From: an uncultured Lachnospiraceae bacterium
GTDB taxonomy: Bacteria > Bacillota > Clostridia > Lachnospirales > Lachnospiraceae
Direction of reading: 5' to 3'
Length of the DNA stretch: 64,000 nucleotides
Assembly (NCBI GenBank): GCA_900542015.1
Contig: UQLY01000007.1
Span: forward strand, 96,545 to 160,544
Shown here: one piece after another, positions 25,559 through 35,376 of the stretch
Numbering within the stretch: the stretch's first letter is position 1
How the letters are laid out: every line of letters starts with the position of its first letter
Translations under genes and position numbers: made by a program
The notes under the pieces: model-generated
Told to the model about the DNA's origin: nothing
Database searches by the model: none
The model's input: the letters and a program-made list of their open reading frames with translations, nothing else

Positions 25559-27232
25559 ATGATGGCAAAACAAAAGCGAATGAAAAGACAAAATTATCTG
25601 ATAAAAAATAAGCTGCAGGCGGTTTCGTTGCCGGTGCTGTTTATCGCGGTTGTTCTCAAATTGGTTTTTCTGGGAAAAATGGCGCCCGGCAGAGGCATTG
25701 AATTTTACGCGACTCCCTTTTGTTTTCTGTTTGTCATCGCGATAATCTTTGCACTGACCATACGGGAAGTGGTAAAAAAGGCGGTGGCTTACCGCAGCTT
25801 CAGAAATCAGTATAAAAACGCTTTAGGAATGATGAAAACGGGCGTTTTTGCCGGATTTGTGCTGGGGATTCTCCTGCTCTTGATTCTGTTGCTGACAGCC
25901 GGGAGGATTACCAACTCGACCTTTTCGCTTCAGGCATACGGCAATTTTCCCATGATGCTTGCGGCTTTCGGGATTCCTTTTTTGCTTGCCGGCGCGGCGA
26001 TTCTGGGCGGCTTTGACGGCTTTGGCTTTGAAATGCCGGACGGCACCGCAAGAATTATTTTTGCAATTTCCGATCTGTTGTTTGGTCTTTTATTCATTTT
26101 TCTTGCCTGCAAAACGGGAGAAAAACACAGTCTGCTGTTGCACGACGATCAGGTTGTGGACGCTTTCGGGGCTTCGGGGGCGGCTGCGGCGTTTGCGGCG
26201 GCGTGTTTTGTGTCTGCGGTCTGGCTTATGGTGCTTGCGGCGGCGTTTAAAAGACGGATAAAGGGAAAGGTTTCCGAGGATAACGGACGCAGCCGGGAAA
26301 ATTTTACCGAGCAGATTTTGGGAATGCTTTCGGCATGCGGTCAGCCGTTTGTGCGGTTTATCGGGCTATACGGCGCGGTAATCGTCAATCAGATTTTGTA
26401 TTTTAAAATTGCCAAGGCGCCTGCAGTATCCGATTCGGGAATATTGCAGCCGGCTTCGCTCATTTATGCAGGGGGCTATGCAACGGTGTTTTTGTGGTTC
26501 CTGCTTCCCCTTGGCATCACTTTGATTTTGAGCGGCTACTGCAGAGATTATCTGGAAAAAATTATGAAAAAAGAAGATTTGTACCACGGCGGTATGCGGA
26601 TTGTGGCTGGCGTGAAGCAATACTTATGTATGATTTTGCCGATGATCTGCGTATGCGGCGTCTGTCTGGTTCCTTTGCATGAGACGGTATTTTCCTTGCA
26701 TACTGCGGCGGCTCCTGCGGTTTCGCCGGTCTATTTCTGCGCTGCGGTTTCCGTTTTCTGCTTCGCCGTGCTGGAGGCGGAAATGCTGCAGGGACTCGGA
26801 AGGGAATGGACGGGAATTATCTGTTCCGTCGCGGCGTTACTGGTACAGACGGTGGCGGCGGTTCTGATCCTTCCGAAAATCGGCGGTGCGTCAGGGCTTC
26901 TGCTATGTAATCTGATTTATGCGTTGGTGTATGCCGTCGGCTGCGGCGTCTTTCTGGTACGTTACTGCGTGTACCGCAAGCATCTGGTGACCCATTTGCT
27001 GCTTCCCTTTGCAGCGGCGTTTGCGGCGGTCATTGCGGCGGTCTTGTGTATGTTTTTAAAATCGGCGCTGGGCGTTGTGTCTGCCGCCGTGATAGGGCTT
27101 GTCGTTTCGGCGTTTGTGCATATGCTTGTTTTGGCGGCAACCGGGTGCGTCAGGGAAAACGAGCTGCATGAATTTCCCCAGGGACCGGCGCTTTCCGCAA
27201 TCGGAAGGCTGTTAGGAATATACGGTTCCTAA
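25559..27232 (+). CDS. SpoVB/MurJ-like lipid flippase of the MOP superfamily
   Basis: 557 residues with about 14 hydrophobic helices. The start (QNYLIKNKLQAVSLPVLFIA) and later ALEAEMLQGLGREWTGI and KIGGASGLLLCNLIYALVYA resemble stage V sporulation protein B and related polysaccharide or lipid II exporters. It is more divergent than typical SpoVB. It follows ybeY and precedes a BofC-like gene in a sporulation-rich stretch, which supports a spore-envelope role. Substrate is inferred, not visible. Confidence 0.65.
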   Translation: MMAKQKRMKRQNYLIKNKLQAVSLPVLFIAVVLKLVFLGKMAPGRGIEFYATPFCFLFVIAIIFALTIREVVKKAVAYRSFRNQYKNALGMMKTGVFAGFVLGILLLLILLLTAGRITNSTFSLQAYGNFPMMLAAFGIPFLLAGAAILGGFDGFGFEMPDGTARIIFAISDLLFGLLFIFLACKTGEKHSLLLHDDQVVDAFGASGAAAAFAAACFVSAVWLMVLAAAFKRRIKGKVSEDNGRSRENFTEQILGMLSACGQPFVRFIGLYGAVIVNQILYFKIAKAPAVSDSGILQPASLIYAGGYATVFLWFLLPLGITLILSGYCRDYLEKIMKKEDLYHGGMRIVAGVKQYLCMILPMICVCGVCLVPLHETVFSLHTAAAPAVSPVYFCAAVSVFCFAVLEAEMLQGLGREWTGIICSVAALLVQTVAAVLILPKIGGASGLLLCNLIYALVYAVGCGVFLVRYCVYRKHLVTHLLLPFAAAFAAVIAAVLCMFLKSALGVVSAAVIGLVVSAFVHMLVLAATGCVRENELHEFPQGPALSAIGRLLGIYGS

Positions 27233-27306
27233 TAAAAAATGATAAAAACGATCCTTGAATAAAAAGAAAGATTCGGGCTGATACTGATAAAAAAGGAGTT
27301 CATTTT

Positions 27307-28017
27307 ATGAAATACTTATATCGTATCAGCCTTACTTTTATGATTCTGACCATTCTTTCGGCTACGGTGCTCGGCGGTTACTATTTGTATCAGCATGAGA
27401 AGCAAAAGTTTCAGGACGAAGGGACAAAGAGCGTAGAGCCGGCAGAGGAAACCGCGTCTAATCCGGCGGCGACCGACTGCGACACGGAATATGTTGTATT
27501 GGAAGAAAATCTGAATACGGGAGAGAGCGCGTCCTTCGTACAGGAAATTCCCGCAAAGTATATCGGGAAAAACAAAGAGGAGCTGACCGCTCTTTTAAGC
27601 CAGGAAGAGAAATCGCCTTCTCTGCGGGACCGGCAGAAGGGGATCAAAACGATCCGCCTTTCCGCTTTTTCCCATGAGCGCGTCGTTGTGGTCAAGACCT
27701 ATGAAATAGAGGAAGAAGCCGTGGAAGAAACGGTACGGTACGGTCAGGCGCAGGTGTCCGGAAACGAAATCCGGGAAACGATGCAGTCTGATACCGGAAC
27801 GATCGGCTCGCAGGCGGATGAAGAGCTCGGCGGTTATTATCTGATGGCGAACGACGGACATGTCTGCGTATACTATGAAGATATGCAGACCATGTATCTG
27901 ACGACGGGGATTGCCCTGGACCGGCTTCCGGACGAAGTAAGACAGGAAGTACTTGATAAAAAATATATAAAAAACGAAGAAGAACTCTACAATTTTCTTG
28001 AGTCTTATTCCAGTTAG
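27307..28017 (+). CDS. BofC-like spore signalling protein
   Basis: 236 residues: one N-terminal membrane helix or uncleaved signal (about 7-27), a variable linker and a C-terminal domain with GGYYLMANDGHVCVYYEDM and DRLPDEVRQEVLDKKYI, matching the BofC C-terminal domain. In Bacillus, BofC inhibits SpoIVB in the intermembrane space and so times sigma-K activation. AAGGAG is nine bases before the start. A TGAATA sequence about 45 bases upstream resembles a forespore sigma -35 box, but the -10 is poor. Confidence 0.65.
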   Translation: MKYLYRISLTFMILTILSATVLGGYYLYQHEKQKFQDEGTKSVEPAEETASNPAATDCDTEYVVLEENLNTGESASFVQEIPAKYIGKNKEELTALLSQEEKSPSLRDRQKGIKTIRLSAFSHERVVVVKTYEIEEEAVEETVRYGQAQVSGNEIRETMQSDTGTIGSQADEELGGYYLMANDGHVCVYYEDMQTMYLTTGIALDRLPDEVRQEVLDKKYIKNEEELYNFLESYSS

Positions 28018-28026
28018 GGGTATAAT
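27998..28026 (+). promoter_or_regulatory. Promoter inside the end of the BofC-like gene
   Basis: TTGAGT, exactly 17 bases, TATAAT, with the start site near 28033 and the FAD gene's CGGAGGAG ribosome site just downstream. It is the likely start of the housekeeping run 28055-42282. Confidence 0.65.
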
Positions 28027-28054
28027 TTTATTATCTGTGCACGGAGGAGACTAA

Positions 28055-29317
28055 ATGAGAAAATCTGTATGCGTAGTCGGAGGAGGCGCCTCCGGCATGA
28101 CGGCGGCACTGGCGGCAAGCCGCGCCGGAGCAAAGGTAACGCTTTTGGAACACCGGGAGCGGGTCGGTAAGAAAATCCTGCTGACCGGAAACGGAAAATG
28201 CAATTTGACCAACCTGCATATGAATCCCTCGGCTTACGGAGAAACCGCAGATTCTTTGGTAGGACAGGTGCTGGCGCAGTTTGACCAGCAGGATCTGATG
28301 GACTTTTTGCATTCCCTGGGTATGCGCCTTACAGTCAACAGAGAGTCTTATGTGTATCCCGAGACGGAAGCCGCGGCGACGGTTGTCAACGTATTCCGGC
28401 GCGCATTGGCGCAAAACGGCGTCTCCTGCGAAACGGAAACCGAGATTAAGAATATCGGAAGGGACAACGGTTTTACCATTGATACGAACCGGGGAATCTT
28501 TCGGGCGGACTGCCTGATTCTTGCCTGCGGCGGAAAGTCTTATCCCAAAACGGGCTCGGACGGCTCCGGTTATAAGCTGGCGGAAAAGCTGGGCGTAAAG
28601 GTCAACCGGGATTATCCCGCGCTGACCGCGTTTGTCTGCAAAAAGGACGGCTTAAAGGCGGTTGCGGGGCTTCGGGCAAATGCCAAAGTGACGCTTTACA
28701 TAGACGAAAAGCCCGCGGCTTCGGATGAGGGACAGGTGCAGTTTACGGATTACGGCATTTCGGGGATTCCGGTTTTTCAGGTCAGTATCCTCGCTTCCAG
28801 GGCACTTTTAGAGCGCAAACGGGTCAGGGCAAAAGTCAACCTGTTTCCGGAGCTGACGAAAGAAGAAGTGCGGGACGCTCTCAGGGTGCAGGTCGGACAG
28901 TTTGCAAAGCTGCCCTTTGAGGAAGCGATGACCGGATTTTTACATAAAAAGTGGATTGATTATTTCGGAAAGCAATATGAACTGCACCGCTTCCAAAACG
29001 CGGGAAGCATTCCAAAACAGACGTTGGAAATGCTTGCAGAAGAGCTGTGCGCGCTGTCTTTTCCCGTGGAGCAGGTAAAGGGCTATGATTTCTGCCAGGT
29101 AACGGGAGGCGGCGTCGATCTTGCGGAAGTGGACACTCATCTGCAGTCGGTTAAAATCCCGGGGTTATATCTGGTGGGAGAAATGCTGGACGCGGTGGGC
29201 AAATGCGGAGGCTACAACCTGCAATGGGCGTTTTCCACCGGCTATATCGCGGGCAGCCATGCGGCAAAGGAAAACGTTCCTGAATGCAGAGGTTTGCAGC
29301 GGAACAAAAAAGGATGA
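28055..29317 (+). CDS. HI0933/BaiN-type FAD-dependent oxidoreductase
   Basis: 420 residues. The N-terminal dinucleotide fold VVGGGASGMTAALAASRAG, then GKKILLTGNGKCNLTN, LACGGKSYPKTGSDGSGY and the C-terminal FCQVTGGGVDLAEV and GEMLDAVGKCGGYNLQWAF are the HI0933 family signatures. The family includes flavoproteins annotated as BaiN (bile acid reductive pathway) and aminoacetone oxidases, but most members are of unknown substrate. No bile acid genes are nearby. Confidence 0.9.
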   Translation: MRKSVCVVGGGASGMTAALAASRAGAKVTLLEHRERVGKKILLTGNGKCNLTNLHMNPSAYGETADSLVGQVLAQFDQQDLMDFLHSLGMRLTVNRESYVYPETEAAATVVNVFRRALAQNGVSCETETEIKNIGRDNGFTIDTNRGIFRADCLILACGGKSYPKTGSDGSGYKLAEKLGVKVNRDYPALTAFVCKKDGLKAVAGLRANAKVTLYIDEKPAASDEGQVQFTDYGISGIPVFQVSILASRALLERKRVRAKVNLFPELTKEEVRDALRVQVGQFAKLPFEEAMTGFLHKKWIDYFGKQYELHRFQNAGSIPKQTLEMLAEELCALSFPVEQVKGYDFCQVTGGGVDLAEVDTHLQSVKIPGLYLVGEMLDAVGKCGGYNLQWAFSTGYIAGSHAAKENVPECRGLQRNKKG

Positions 29318-29327
29318 GACAGAAGTT

Positions 29328-30941
29328 ATGATAAAATATCAGCAGTTGAAAATGCAGCCCGGATATACAAAGGATGATCTTTTACGGCAAATTGCGGGAC
29401 ATTTGCATATTCCAGAGGACGGCATCCGGGAATTGTCGATTTTAAGAGAATCCATAGATGCCAGGCGCAAACCGGAGGTTTTTTATACCCTGTCGGTGGC
29501 GTTTTCCTGCGACAGAGAGCGGGAAATCTTAAAAAAATACAAAAAAAAGGCGGATATTTCCCCTTATGAGCCGAAGGAGACCGTTTTTCCCGCCGTTTTA
29601 AGGACGGAGGGCGCAAACCGTCCCGTTGTGATCGGTGCAGGTCCCGCAGGGCTTTTTTGCGCTTACTATCTGGCAAGGGCAGGCTTGGAGCCGGTGCTTT
29701 TGGAGCGGGGCAGATCCGTCGGGGAGCGGATCGCCGATGTGGACGCCTTTTGGAAAACAGGCGTTTTAAAGCCGGATTCCAACGTACAGTTTGGCGAGGG
29801 AGGCGCGGGAACCTTTTCGGACGGGAAGTTAAACACCTCCAATAAGGACCCCTTCGGTTATCAGAAGGAAATCCTGAAGCTCTTTGTTAAAATGGGCGCG
29901 GACCCCGCCGTTTTATATGAGCAAAAGCCCCATCTTGGGACGGACAGACTGGTGGATATTGTAAAAAATCTTCGAGAGGAGATCAAAAGGCTTGGCGGGA
30001 CCGTCAGATTCGGCGCGAAAGTGACGGATTTTCTCACGGAAGAACTGCCCGAGGGCAGAAAAATTGTCGGCGTCATGGTCAACGAAAGCGAAAGAATTGC
30101 ATCGGATTGCGTGGTTGCGGCAATCGGGCACAGCGCCAGAGATACCTTTGAAATCCTGCAGGCGCGGGGATTTATCATGGTGGCAAAGGCGTTTGCGGTA
30201 GGTTACCGGGTACAGCACCCCCAGAGGCTCATTGACAAAAGCCAGTACGGGGAAGAAAACATCGGCAAATTCCCGCCCGCGCCCTATAAGCTGACGGCGC
30301 AGGCAAAAGACGGCAGGGGCGTGTACAGCTTTTGCATGTGTCCCGGCGGCTATGTCGTCAATTCCTCTTCGGAAGAGGGAGGGCTTTGCATCAACGGAAT
30401 GAGTTATCACGACCGCGCGGGAGAAAACGCCAACAGCGCCGTGATCGTATCGGTGTCTCCGGAGGATTTTAAAGACAGGGGACCCCTTTCGGGCATGTAT
30501 TTCCAAAGGGAGCTGGAAAAAAGAGCCTATGAAGCGGGCGGCGGGAAAATCCCGTTGCAAAGACTGGAGGATTATAAGAAAAAACGCGCTTCCAAACGAG
30601 CGGGAAAGATTGCGCCGCAGATGAAGGGACAATCTGTCATGACAAACCTGCGGGGGATTTTGCCCGGCAATTTGGAAACCGCGTTTTTGGACGGGATGGA
30701 GCGGTTCGGACGGATCATCCCGGGTTTTGATCAGGACGATACCCTCTTAGCCGGGATCGAGGCGAGGACCTCTTCCCCAGTGCGGATAGTAAGGGACAAA
30801 GAATGCGGGGCGCAGGGCATAAAAGGCTTCTATCCCTGCGGAGAGGGCGCCGGATACGCCGGAGGAATCACTTCCGCGGCGACGGACGGCTTACGGGTCG
30901 CCCTTGCCGTTATGAGGCATATAGGAGGAGAAAGACAATGA
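29328..30941 (+). CDS. FAD-dependent dehydrogenase (COG2509 type)
   Basis: 537 residues from the ATG at 29328; the frame is open upstream only because of the overlap with the previous gene. A small N-terminal alpha/beta domain (1-90) with AGHLHIPEDGIRELSILRES precedes the FAD fold VVIGAGPAGLFCAYYLARAG, then FGEGGAGTFSDGKLNT, YEQKPHLGTDRL, and the end FYPCGEGAGYAGGITSAA. Typical of uncharacterised Firmicute dehydrogenases. It overlaps proB by ATGA. Confidence 0.9.
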   Translation: MIKYQQLKMQPGYTKDDLLRQIAGHLHIPEDGIRELSILRESIDARRKPEVFYTLSVAFSCDREREILKKYKKKADISPYEPKETVFPAVLRTEGANRPVVIGAGPAGLFCAYYLARAGLEPVLLERGRSVGERIADVDAFWKTGVLKPDSNVQFGEGGAGTFSDGKLNTSNKDPFGYQKEILKLFVKMGADPAVLYEQKPHLGTDRLVDIVKNLREEIKRLGGTVRFGAKVTDFLTEELPEGRKIVGVMVNESERIASDCVVAAIGHSARDTFEILQARGFIMVAKAFAVGYRVQHPQRLIDKSQYGEENIGKFPPAPYKLTAQAKDGRGVYSFCMCPGGYVVNSSSEEGGLCINGMSYHDRAGENANSAVIVSVSPEDFKDRGPLSGMYFQRELEKRAYEAGGGKIPLQRLEDYKKKRASKRAGKIAPQMKGQSVMTNLRGILPGNLETAFLDGMERFGRIIPGFDQDDTLLAGIEARTSSPVRIVRDKECGAQGIKGFYPCGEGAGYAGGITSAATDGLRVALAVMRHIGGERQ

Positions 30942-31789
30942 ATATACGGGACTGTATCAAGGATAAAAAGAGGATCGTCATCAAAGTGGGGTCTTCGTCC
31001 ATACAGCATAAAGAAACGGGCGGACTGGATTATACCAAGCTGGAGGTACTGGTGCGGGAGATCTGCAATATCAGGAACCAGGGAAAGGACGTCGTGCTGG
31101 TTTCCTCGGGAGCCATTGCAGTCGGCAAAAGAGCCGTCCACCTGGGCGAAGACGACAATCCCGTGGCGGTGAAACAGGCGTGCGCGGCGATCGGTCAGGC
31201 AAGGCTGATGATGACCTATCAGAAGATTTTTTCCGAATATAATCATGTGGCGGCGCAGATTTTGATGACCAAGAATACCATCGTCGATCCGTTGAACCGT
31301 TTCAATACCCACAATACCTTTTCCGAGCTGTTGAAGCTGGGTGTTGTGCCGATTGTAAACGAAAACGACACAATTGTCACTTATGAGATCAAATTCGGCG
31401 ATAACGATACGCTCTCGGCGATCGTGGCGGCGTTAATCGATGCGGATCTGCTGATCCTGTTATCTGATATCGACGGTCTGTATACCGATGATCCCAATCA
31501 AAATCCCGACGCCGAGTTTATCAGCGTCGTGGAAACCCTTGACGATAAGCTGATGGAAATGGGAAAGGGCACCACCGGCAGCAACGTGGGGACCGGCGGC
31601 ATGAATACCAAGCTGCAGGCGGCGAAGATCGCCACCAGCGCGGGCGCGGATATGATTATTGCCAATGCGGACGATATGCGTATCATTCACAGAATTATGG
31701 ACGGAAGGGAATACGGCACCTTCTTTCAGGCGCATAAGGACGAAAATTTTTACCTGCCGGATTATGTAGCCGCGTTGGAACAGATTTAA
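30938..31789 (+). CDS. proB: Glutamate 5-kinase
   Basis: 283 residues. First step of proline synthesis: glutamate plus ATP to gamma-glutamyl phosphate, in the cytoplasm. Motifs: IVIKVGSSSI at the start, LVSSGAIAVG, NENDTI, GDNDTLSA and GTGGMNTKLQAA (family signature). The length covers only the amino-acid-kinase domain: no C-terminal PUA domain is present, unlike the E. coli enzyme. The ATG at 30938 has GGAGGAG upstream and overlaps the previous stop. proA follows after two small genes. Confidence 0.95.
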   Translation: MNIRDCIKDKKRIVIKVGSSSIQHKETGGLDYTKLEVLVREICNIRNQGKDVVLVSSGAIAVGKRAVHLGEDDNPVAVKQACAAIGQARLMMTYQKIFSEYNHVAAQILMTKNTIVDPLNRFNTHNTFSELLKLGVVPIVNENDTIVTYEIKFGDNDTLSAIVAALIDADLLILLSDIDGLYTDDPNQNPDAEFISVVETLDDKLMEMGKGTTGSNVGTGGMNTKLQAAKIATSAGADMIIANADDMRIIHRIMDGREYGTFFQAHKDENFYLPDYVAALEQI

Positions 31790-31805
31790 GGAGGAAATAC
31801 GTACA

Positions 31806-32048
31806 ATGGGAGATTTGAATATCGCCAGAATCAACGAATTGTATCACAAATCCAAGACGGAGGGGCTGACGCCGGAGGAAAAGGAAGAACAGGCGAGGCT
31901 TCGTAAAAATTATGTGGAAAGCGTTAAGGCGAATCTGAAAGGACAGCTTAACAATATCAACATTCAGGAAAAAGACGGCAGCATTACGAATTTAGGTGAG
32001 AAATTTGGAAGAAAAGAAAAAGCCGGGGAAACAGGAACTCAGAAATAG
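31806..32048 (+). CDS. YnzC/DUF896 family protein
   Basis: An 80-residue helical protein. The start LNIARINELYHKSKTEGLT, then EEKEEQARLRKNYVESVKANL, is the DUF896 helical-hairpin signature. The Bacillus YnzC structure is known but the role is not settled. A strong AAGGAGG precedes it. Its 3' end overlaps the next gene by several tens of bases. Its insertion between proB and proA is a lineage feature. Confidence 0.88.
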   Translation: MGDLNIARINELYHKSKTEGLTPEEKEEQARLRKNYVESVKANLKGQLNNINIQEKDGSITNLGEKFGRKEKAGETGTQK

Positions 32049-32619
32049 CATAAGGCGCCTGCGGGAGCAGATGGACGCTGAGGAAAAGCGCCGCAGAGAC
32101 CGGATGATCGAGGATCGCGTCAGCGCTCATGAAGCCTTTTTGAGGGCGGAAAAGCTGCTCGTCTATATGCACTACGGCAGCGAGGCGAGGACGGACGGGA
32201 TCATTAACCGCGCGCTCATAGCGGGAAAACAGGTATATGTGCCGAGAGTTGCCGGCAGGGAAATGGATTTTTACAAAATCCGTTCCTTAAACGAATGTGC
32301 GCCGGGCTACCGCAAAATACCGGAACCGCCGCAGGAGGCGGAACTTTATGTCCCCGCGCCGGAAGCCTGCAAAGAACCTGTTTTGATGATTCTGCCGGGG
32401 CTGGCATTTGATGTTTCCGGGAACCGTATCGGCTACGGTGGCGGATTTTACGACCGCTATCTGACCGGATATCCGGACTGCGTAAAAATGGGAATTGCAT
32501 ATGATTTTCAATATGTCGAACAAATCCCCGCGGAGGAAAACGATATCCCCGTGGATTATATTGTAACGGATCGCCGTGCCGTTTCCATAGCGGGGCACGA
32601 GTTTAACGGGAGGAAATGA
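32005..32619 (+). CDS. 5-formyltetrahydrofolate cyclo-ligase
   Basis: 204 residues. ATP-dependent conversion of 5-formyl-THF to 5,10-methenyl-THF. Family motifs: ELRNSIRRLREQM at the start, YMHYGSEARTDGI, and GLAFDVSGNRIGYGGGFYDRYL with the ATP/substrate loop. The TTG at 32005 is preferred because AGGTGAG lies just before it; a GTG at 31996 would use part of that site. The gene overlaps the DUF896 gene and abuts proA. The folate link to proline genes is only positional. Confidence 0.88.
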   Translation: MEEKKKPGKQELRNSIRRLREQMDAEEKRRRDRMIEDRVSAHEAFLRAEKLLVYMHYGSEARTDGIINRALIAGKQVYVPRVAGREMDFYKIRSLNECAPGYRKIPEPPQEAELYVPAPEACKEPVLMILPGLAFDVSGNRIGYGGGFYDRYLTGYPDCVKMGIAYDFQYVEQIPAEENDIPVDYIVTDRRAVSIAGHEFNGRK

Positions 32620-32622
32620 TTG

Positions 32623-33870
32623 ATGACGGATTTAAATTTATTGGGAAAAAGAGCGGCTGCCGCGAAATATGAAATGCAGCTTCTGGATACGGAAACCAAA
32701 AACAGCGCGCTGCTTAGGGCGGCAGAGCGGCTGATTGCAGACGAGCGGGAAATCCTTGCGGCAAATGCCTTGGATATCAAAAGGGGAGAAGAAAACGATA
32801 TGCACCCCGGCTTGATCGACAGGCTGCGCCTGACAAAGGAGCGGATCGAAGGAATGGCGCAGGGACTTAGGCAGATCGTGCAGCTCCCTGATCCCGTCGG
32901 AGAAGTGCTTGGCACCGATATCCGTCCCAACGGGTTACAAATCAGCAAAGTGCGCGTGCCTCTGGGAGTAATCGGCATTATCTACGAATCCCGTCCCAAC
33001 GTAACCGCAGACGCCTTCGGGCTTTGCTTTAAATCGGGAAATGCGGTAATCTTAAAGGGCGGCTCCGATGCGATCCGGTCCAATATCGCCATTGCAAAGT
33101 CTTTAAGGGCGGCTTTGACACAATCCGGTCTGAATCCGGACGCGCTGCTGTTGATTGAGGATACGGACAGAGAGGTCACAAAACAGTTTATGAGGCTGAA
33201 AGCCTATGTGGACGTCCTGATTCCCAGAGGAAGTGCGGGACTGATCCGCACCGTGGTGGAAAACAGCACCATTCCCGTGATCGAGACAGGAAGCGGCAAC
33301 TGCCATATTTATGTGGACAAAGATGCGGATCTTGCAAAGGCGGTTCCGATTATTGTCAACGCCAAGACCCAGCGGATCGGCGTGTGCAACGCCTGTGAAT
33401 CCTTAGTGGTCCATGAAGCGGTCAGCGAAAAACTCCTGCCCGCGCTTAGCAAGGCGCTTTCCGAATATCATGTGGAAATCCGCGCGGATAAGCCCGCCAT
33501 GGCGTTTATTGCCGATTGCAGCGAAGCGACGGAAGAGGATTTTAAGACAGAGTATCTGGATTATATCATTTCCGTAAAGACCGTGTCCGGCGTAAAGGAA
33601 GCGATCGAGCATATTAACCGCAACAATACGAAGCATTCCGAGGCGATCATTACGGAAAACAAAGAAAACGCAGAACAGTTTCTGCGGGGCGTGGACGCGG
33701 CGTGCGTCTATGTCAACGCCTCCACCCGTTTTACCGACGGCTTTGAATTTGGCTTTGGCGCGGAAATCGGGATCAGCACCCAAAAGCTTCACGCAAGGGG
33801 ACCTATGGGGCTGCCGGAGCTGACTTCTTATCAATACCGGATTATCGGCGACGGACAGGTGCGCCCGTAA
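32623..33870 (+). CDS. proA: Gamma-glutamyl phosphate reductase
   Basis: 415 residues. NADPH reduction of gamma-glutamyl phosphate to glutamate semialdehyde, second step of proline synthesis. Aldehyde-dehydrogenase fold with [31 protein letters not shown] and the catalytic Cys in [15 protein letters not shown]; the ending [20 protein letters not shown] is the family signature. The ATG at 32623 has GGAGGAAA upstream and follows the cyclo-ligase stop by three bases. Confidence 0.96.
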   Translation: MTDLNLLGKRAAAAKYEMQLLDTETKNSALLRAAERLIADEREILAANALDIKRGEENDMHPGLIDRLRLTKERIEGMAQGLRQIVQLPDPVGEVLGTDIRPNGLQISKVRVPLGVIGIIYESRPNVTADAFGLCFKSGNAVILKGGSDAIRSNIAIAKSLRAALTQSGLNPDALLLIEDTDREVTKQFMRLKAYVDVLIPRGSAGLIRTVVENSTIPVIETGSGNCHIYVDKDADLAKAVPIIVNAKTQRIGVCNACESLVVHEAVSEKLLPALSKALSEYHVEIRADKPAMAFIADCSEATEEDFKTEYLDYIISVKTVSGVKEAIEHINRNNTKHSEAIITENKENAEQFLRGVDAACVYVNASTRFTDGFEFGFGAEIGISTQKLHARGPMGLPELTSYQYRIIGDGQVRP

Positions 33871-33939
33871 GCGGCGGAGTAAGCGGCGGACGATGTGAGA
33901 AAAATTCGGGGTATGCGCTGTGACAGGAAAGGAGATACA

Positions 33940-35343
33940 ATGAACGAGGTACAACTGCAATACGATTACATAGAAAAAGCGAAACGCATCATAGAAGAAA
34001 AGGCGCGGGAAAAGGGCGGCAAAATGACCTGCTGCGTCCAAACTTTCGGTTGTCAGATGAACGCCAGGGACTCTGAGAAGCTCTCCGGCATTCTGCAGGC
34101 GGTAGGTTTTGAAGAAATTGAAGACGAGAATGCGGATCTGGTCATTTACAATACCTGTACCGTCAGGGACAACGCCAACCAAAAGGTGTACGGCAGGCTT
34201 GGCGTGTTAAACGGCTTTAAGCGCAAAAATCCCGATATGAAGATCTGCCTGTGCGGCTGTATGATGCAGGAGGAAACCGTGATTGAAAAAATCAGGCAAA
34301 GCTACGGCTTTGTGGATCTGATCTTCGGCACGCACAATATTTTTAAATTTGCGGAGCTGCTGGTAAGAATGTATGAGTCCGAAGGCATGTTGATCGATAT
34401 CTGGCAGGATACGGACCAGATTGTGGAACAACTCCCCGTGCGCCGGAAATACCCGTTTAAATCGGGAATCAATATTATGTTCGGCTGCAACAACTTCTGC
34501 AGCTACTGTATCGTGCCCTATGTCAGGGGACGGGAGCGGAGCAGGGAACCGGAAGAAATCATTGCCGAAATTGAGGGATTGGTTGCCGACGGCGTAGTGG
34601 AGATTATGCTCCTTGGACAGAACGTCAATTCCTACGGGAAGAATCTGGAGCATCCCATTTCCTTTGCGGAGCTTTTAAGAAGGATTGAGAGGATTGAAGG
34701 CTTGCAGAGAATCCGTTTTATGACGTCTCATCCCAAGGATTTATCCGACGAGCTGATCGAGGTCATGAAAGCTTCCAAAAAGATCTGCAGGCACCTGCAT
34801 CTGCCCCTCCAGTCCGGTTCCACAAGAATTTTAAAAGAAATGAACCGCCGCTATACCAAGGAACAGTACCTGGCGCTTGCCCAAAAGATCAGGCGGGAAA
34901 TCCCCGACATCGCCATTACCACGGATATTATCGTGGGATTCCCGGGAGAAACCTATGAGGACGTACAGGAAACGATCGATGTGGTAAAAAAAGTCAAATA
35001 TGACAATGCTTTTACTTTCCAGTATTCCAAACGGACCGGTACGCCTGCGGCGGCAATGGAAAACCAGGTGCCCAAGGAAGCCGTGACAAAGCATTTTGAC
35101 GAATTGCTTGCCGTTGTCCAGGATACGGCGAGGGAACAGGCGAAAAAGCTGCAGGGACAGACCCTTGACGCGCTGGTGGAGGAAGTCAACGAACACGATG
35201 AAAGCCTTGTGACAGGGAGACTGAGCAACAATATGATCGTCCATTTTAAGGGCGGCAGGGAACTGATCGGACAGATTGTTCCCGTCTATCTGAGGGAATG
35301 CAAGGGCTTTTATTACCTGGGAGACCGGTTGGAGACCAGATAA
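33940..35343 (+). CDS. miaB: tRNA-2-methylthio-N6-dimethylallyladenosine synthase MiaB
   Basis: 467 residues. Radical-SAM methylthiotransferase acting on i6A37 of tRNAs, downstream of MiaA, which is encoded 4.6 kb further on. The N-terminal UPF0004 domain has TFGCQMNARDSEK and YNTCTVRDNANQK cluster cysteines and a third in LCGCMMQEE; the radical-SAM cluster is Cys183, Cys187, Cys190 (FGCNNFCSYCIVPYVRG). A C-terminal TRAM domain completes it. ATG at 33940 with AAAGGAG upstream. Confidence 0.96.
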   Translation: MNEVQLQYDYIEKAKRIIEEKAREKGGKMTCCVQTFGCQMNARDSEKLSGILQAVGFEEIEDENADLVIYNTCTVRDNANQKVYGRLGVLNGFKRKNPDMKICLCGCMMQEETVIEKIRQSYGFVDLIFGTHNIFKFAELLVRMYESEGMLIDIWQDTDQIVEQLPVRRKYPFKSGINIMFGCNNFCSYCIVPYVRGRERSREPEEIIAEIEGLVADGVVEIMLLGQNVNSYGKNLEHPISFAELLRRIERIEGLQRIRFMTSHPKDLSDELIEVMKASKKICRHLHLPLQSGSTRILKEMNRRYTKEQYLALAQKIRREIPDIAITTDIIVGFPGETYEDVQETIDVVKKVKYDNAFTFQYSKRTGTPAAAMENQVPKEAVTKHFDELLAVVQDTAREQAKKLQGQTLDALVEEVNEHDESLVTGRLSNNMIVHFKGGRELIGQIVPVYLRECKGFYYLGDRLETR

Positions 35344-35376
35344 CCCTAAGAAGAGAAAGAAGGACAAAAAAACGTA

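Noticed and set aside
27233..27306. Sigma-F/G promoter ahead of the BofC-like gene
   Set aside because: TGAATA fits a -35 box, but no acceptable -10 is found at the right spacing.
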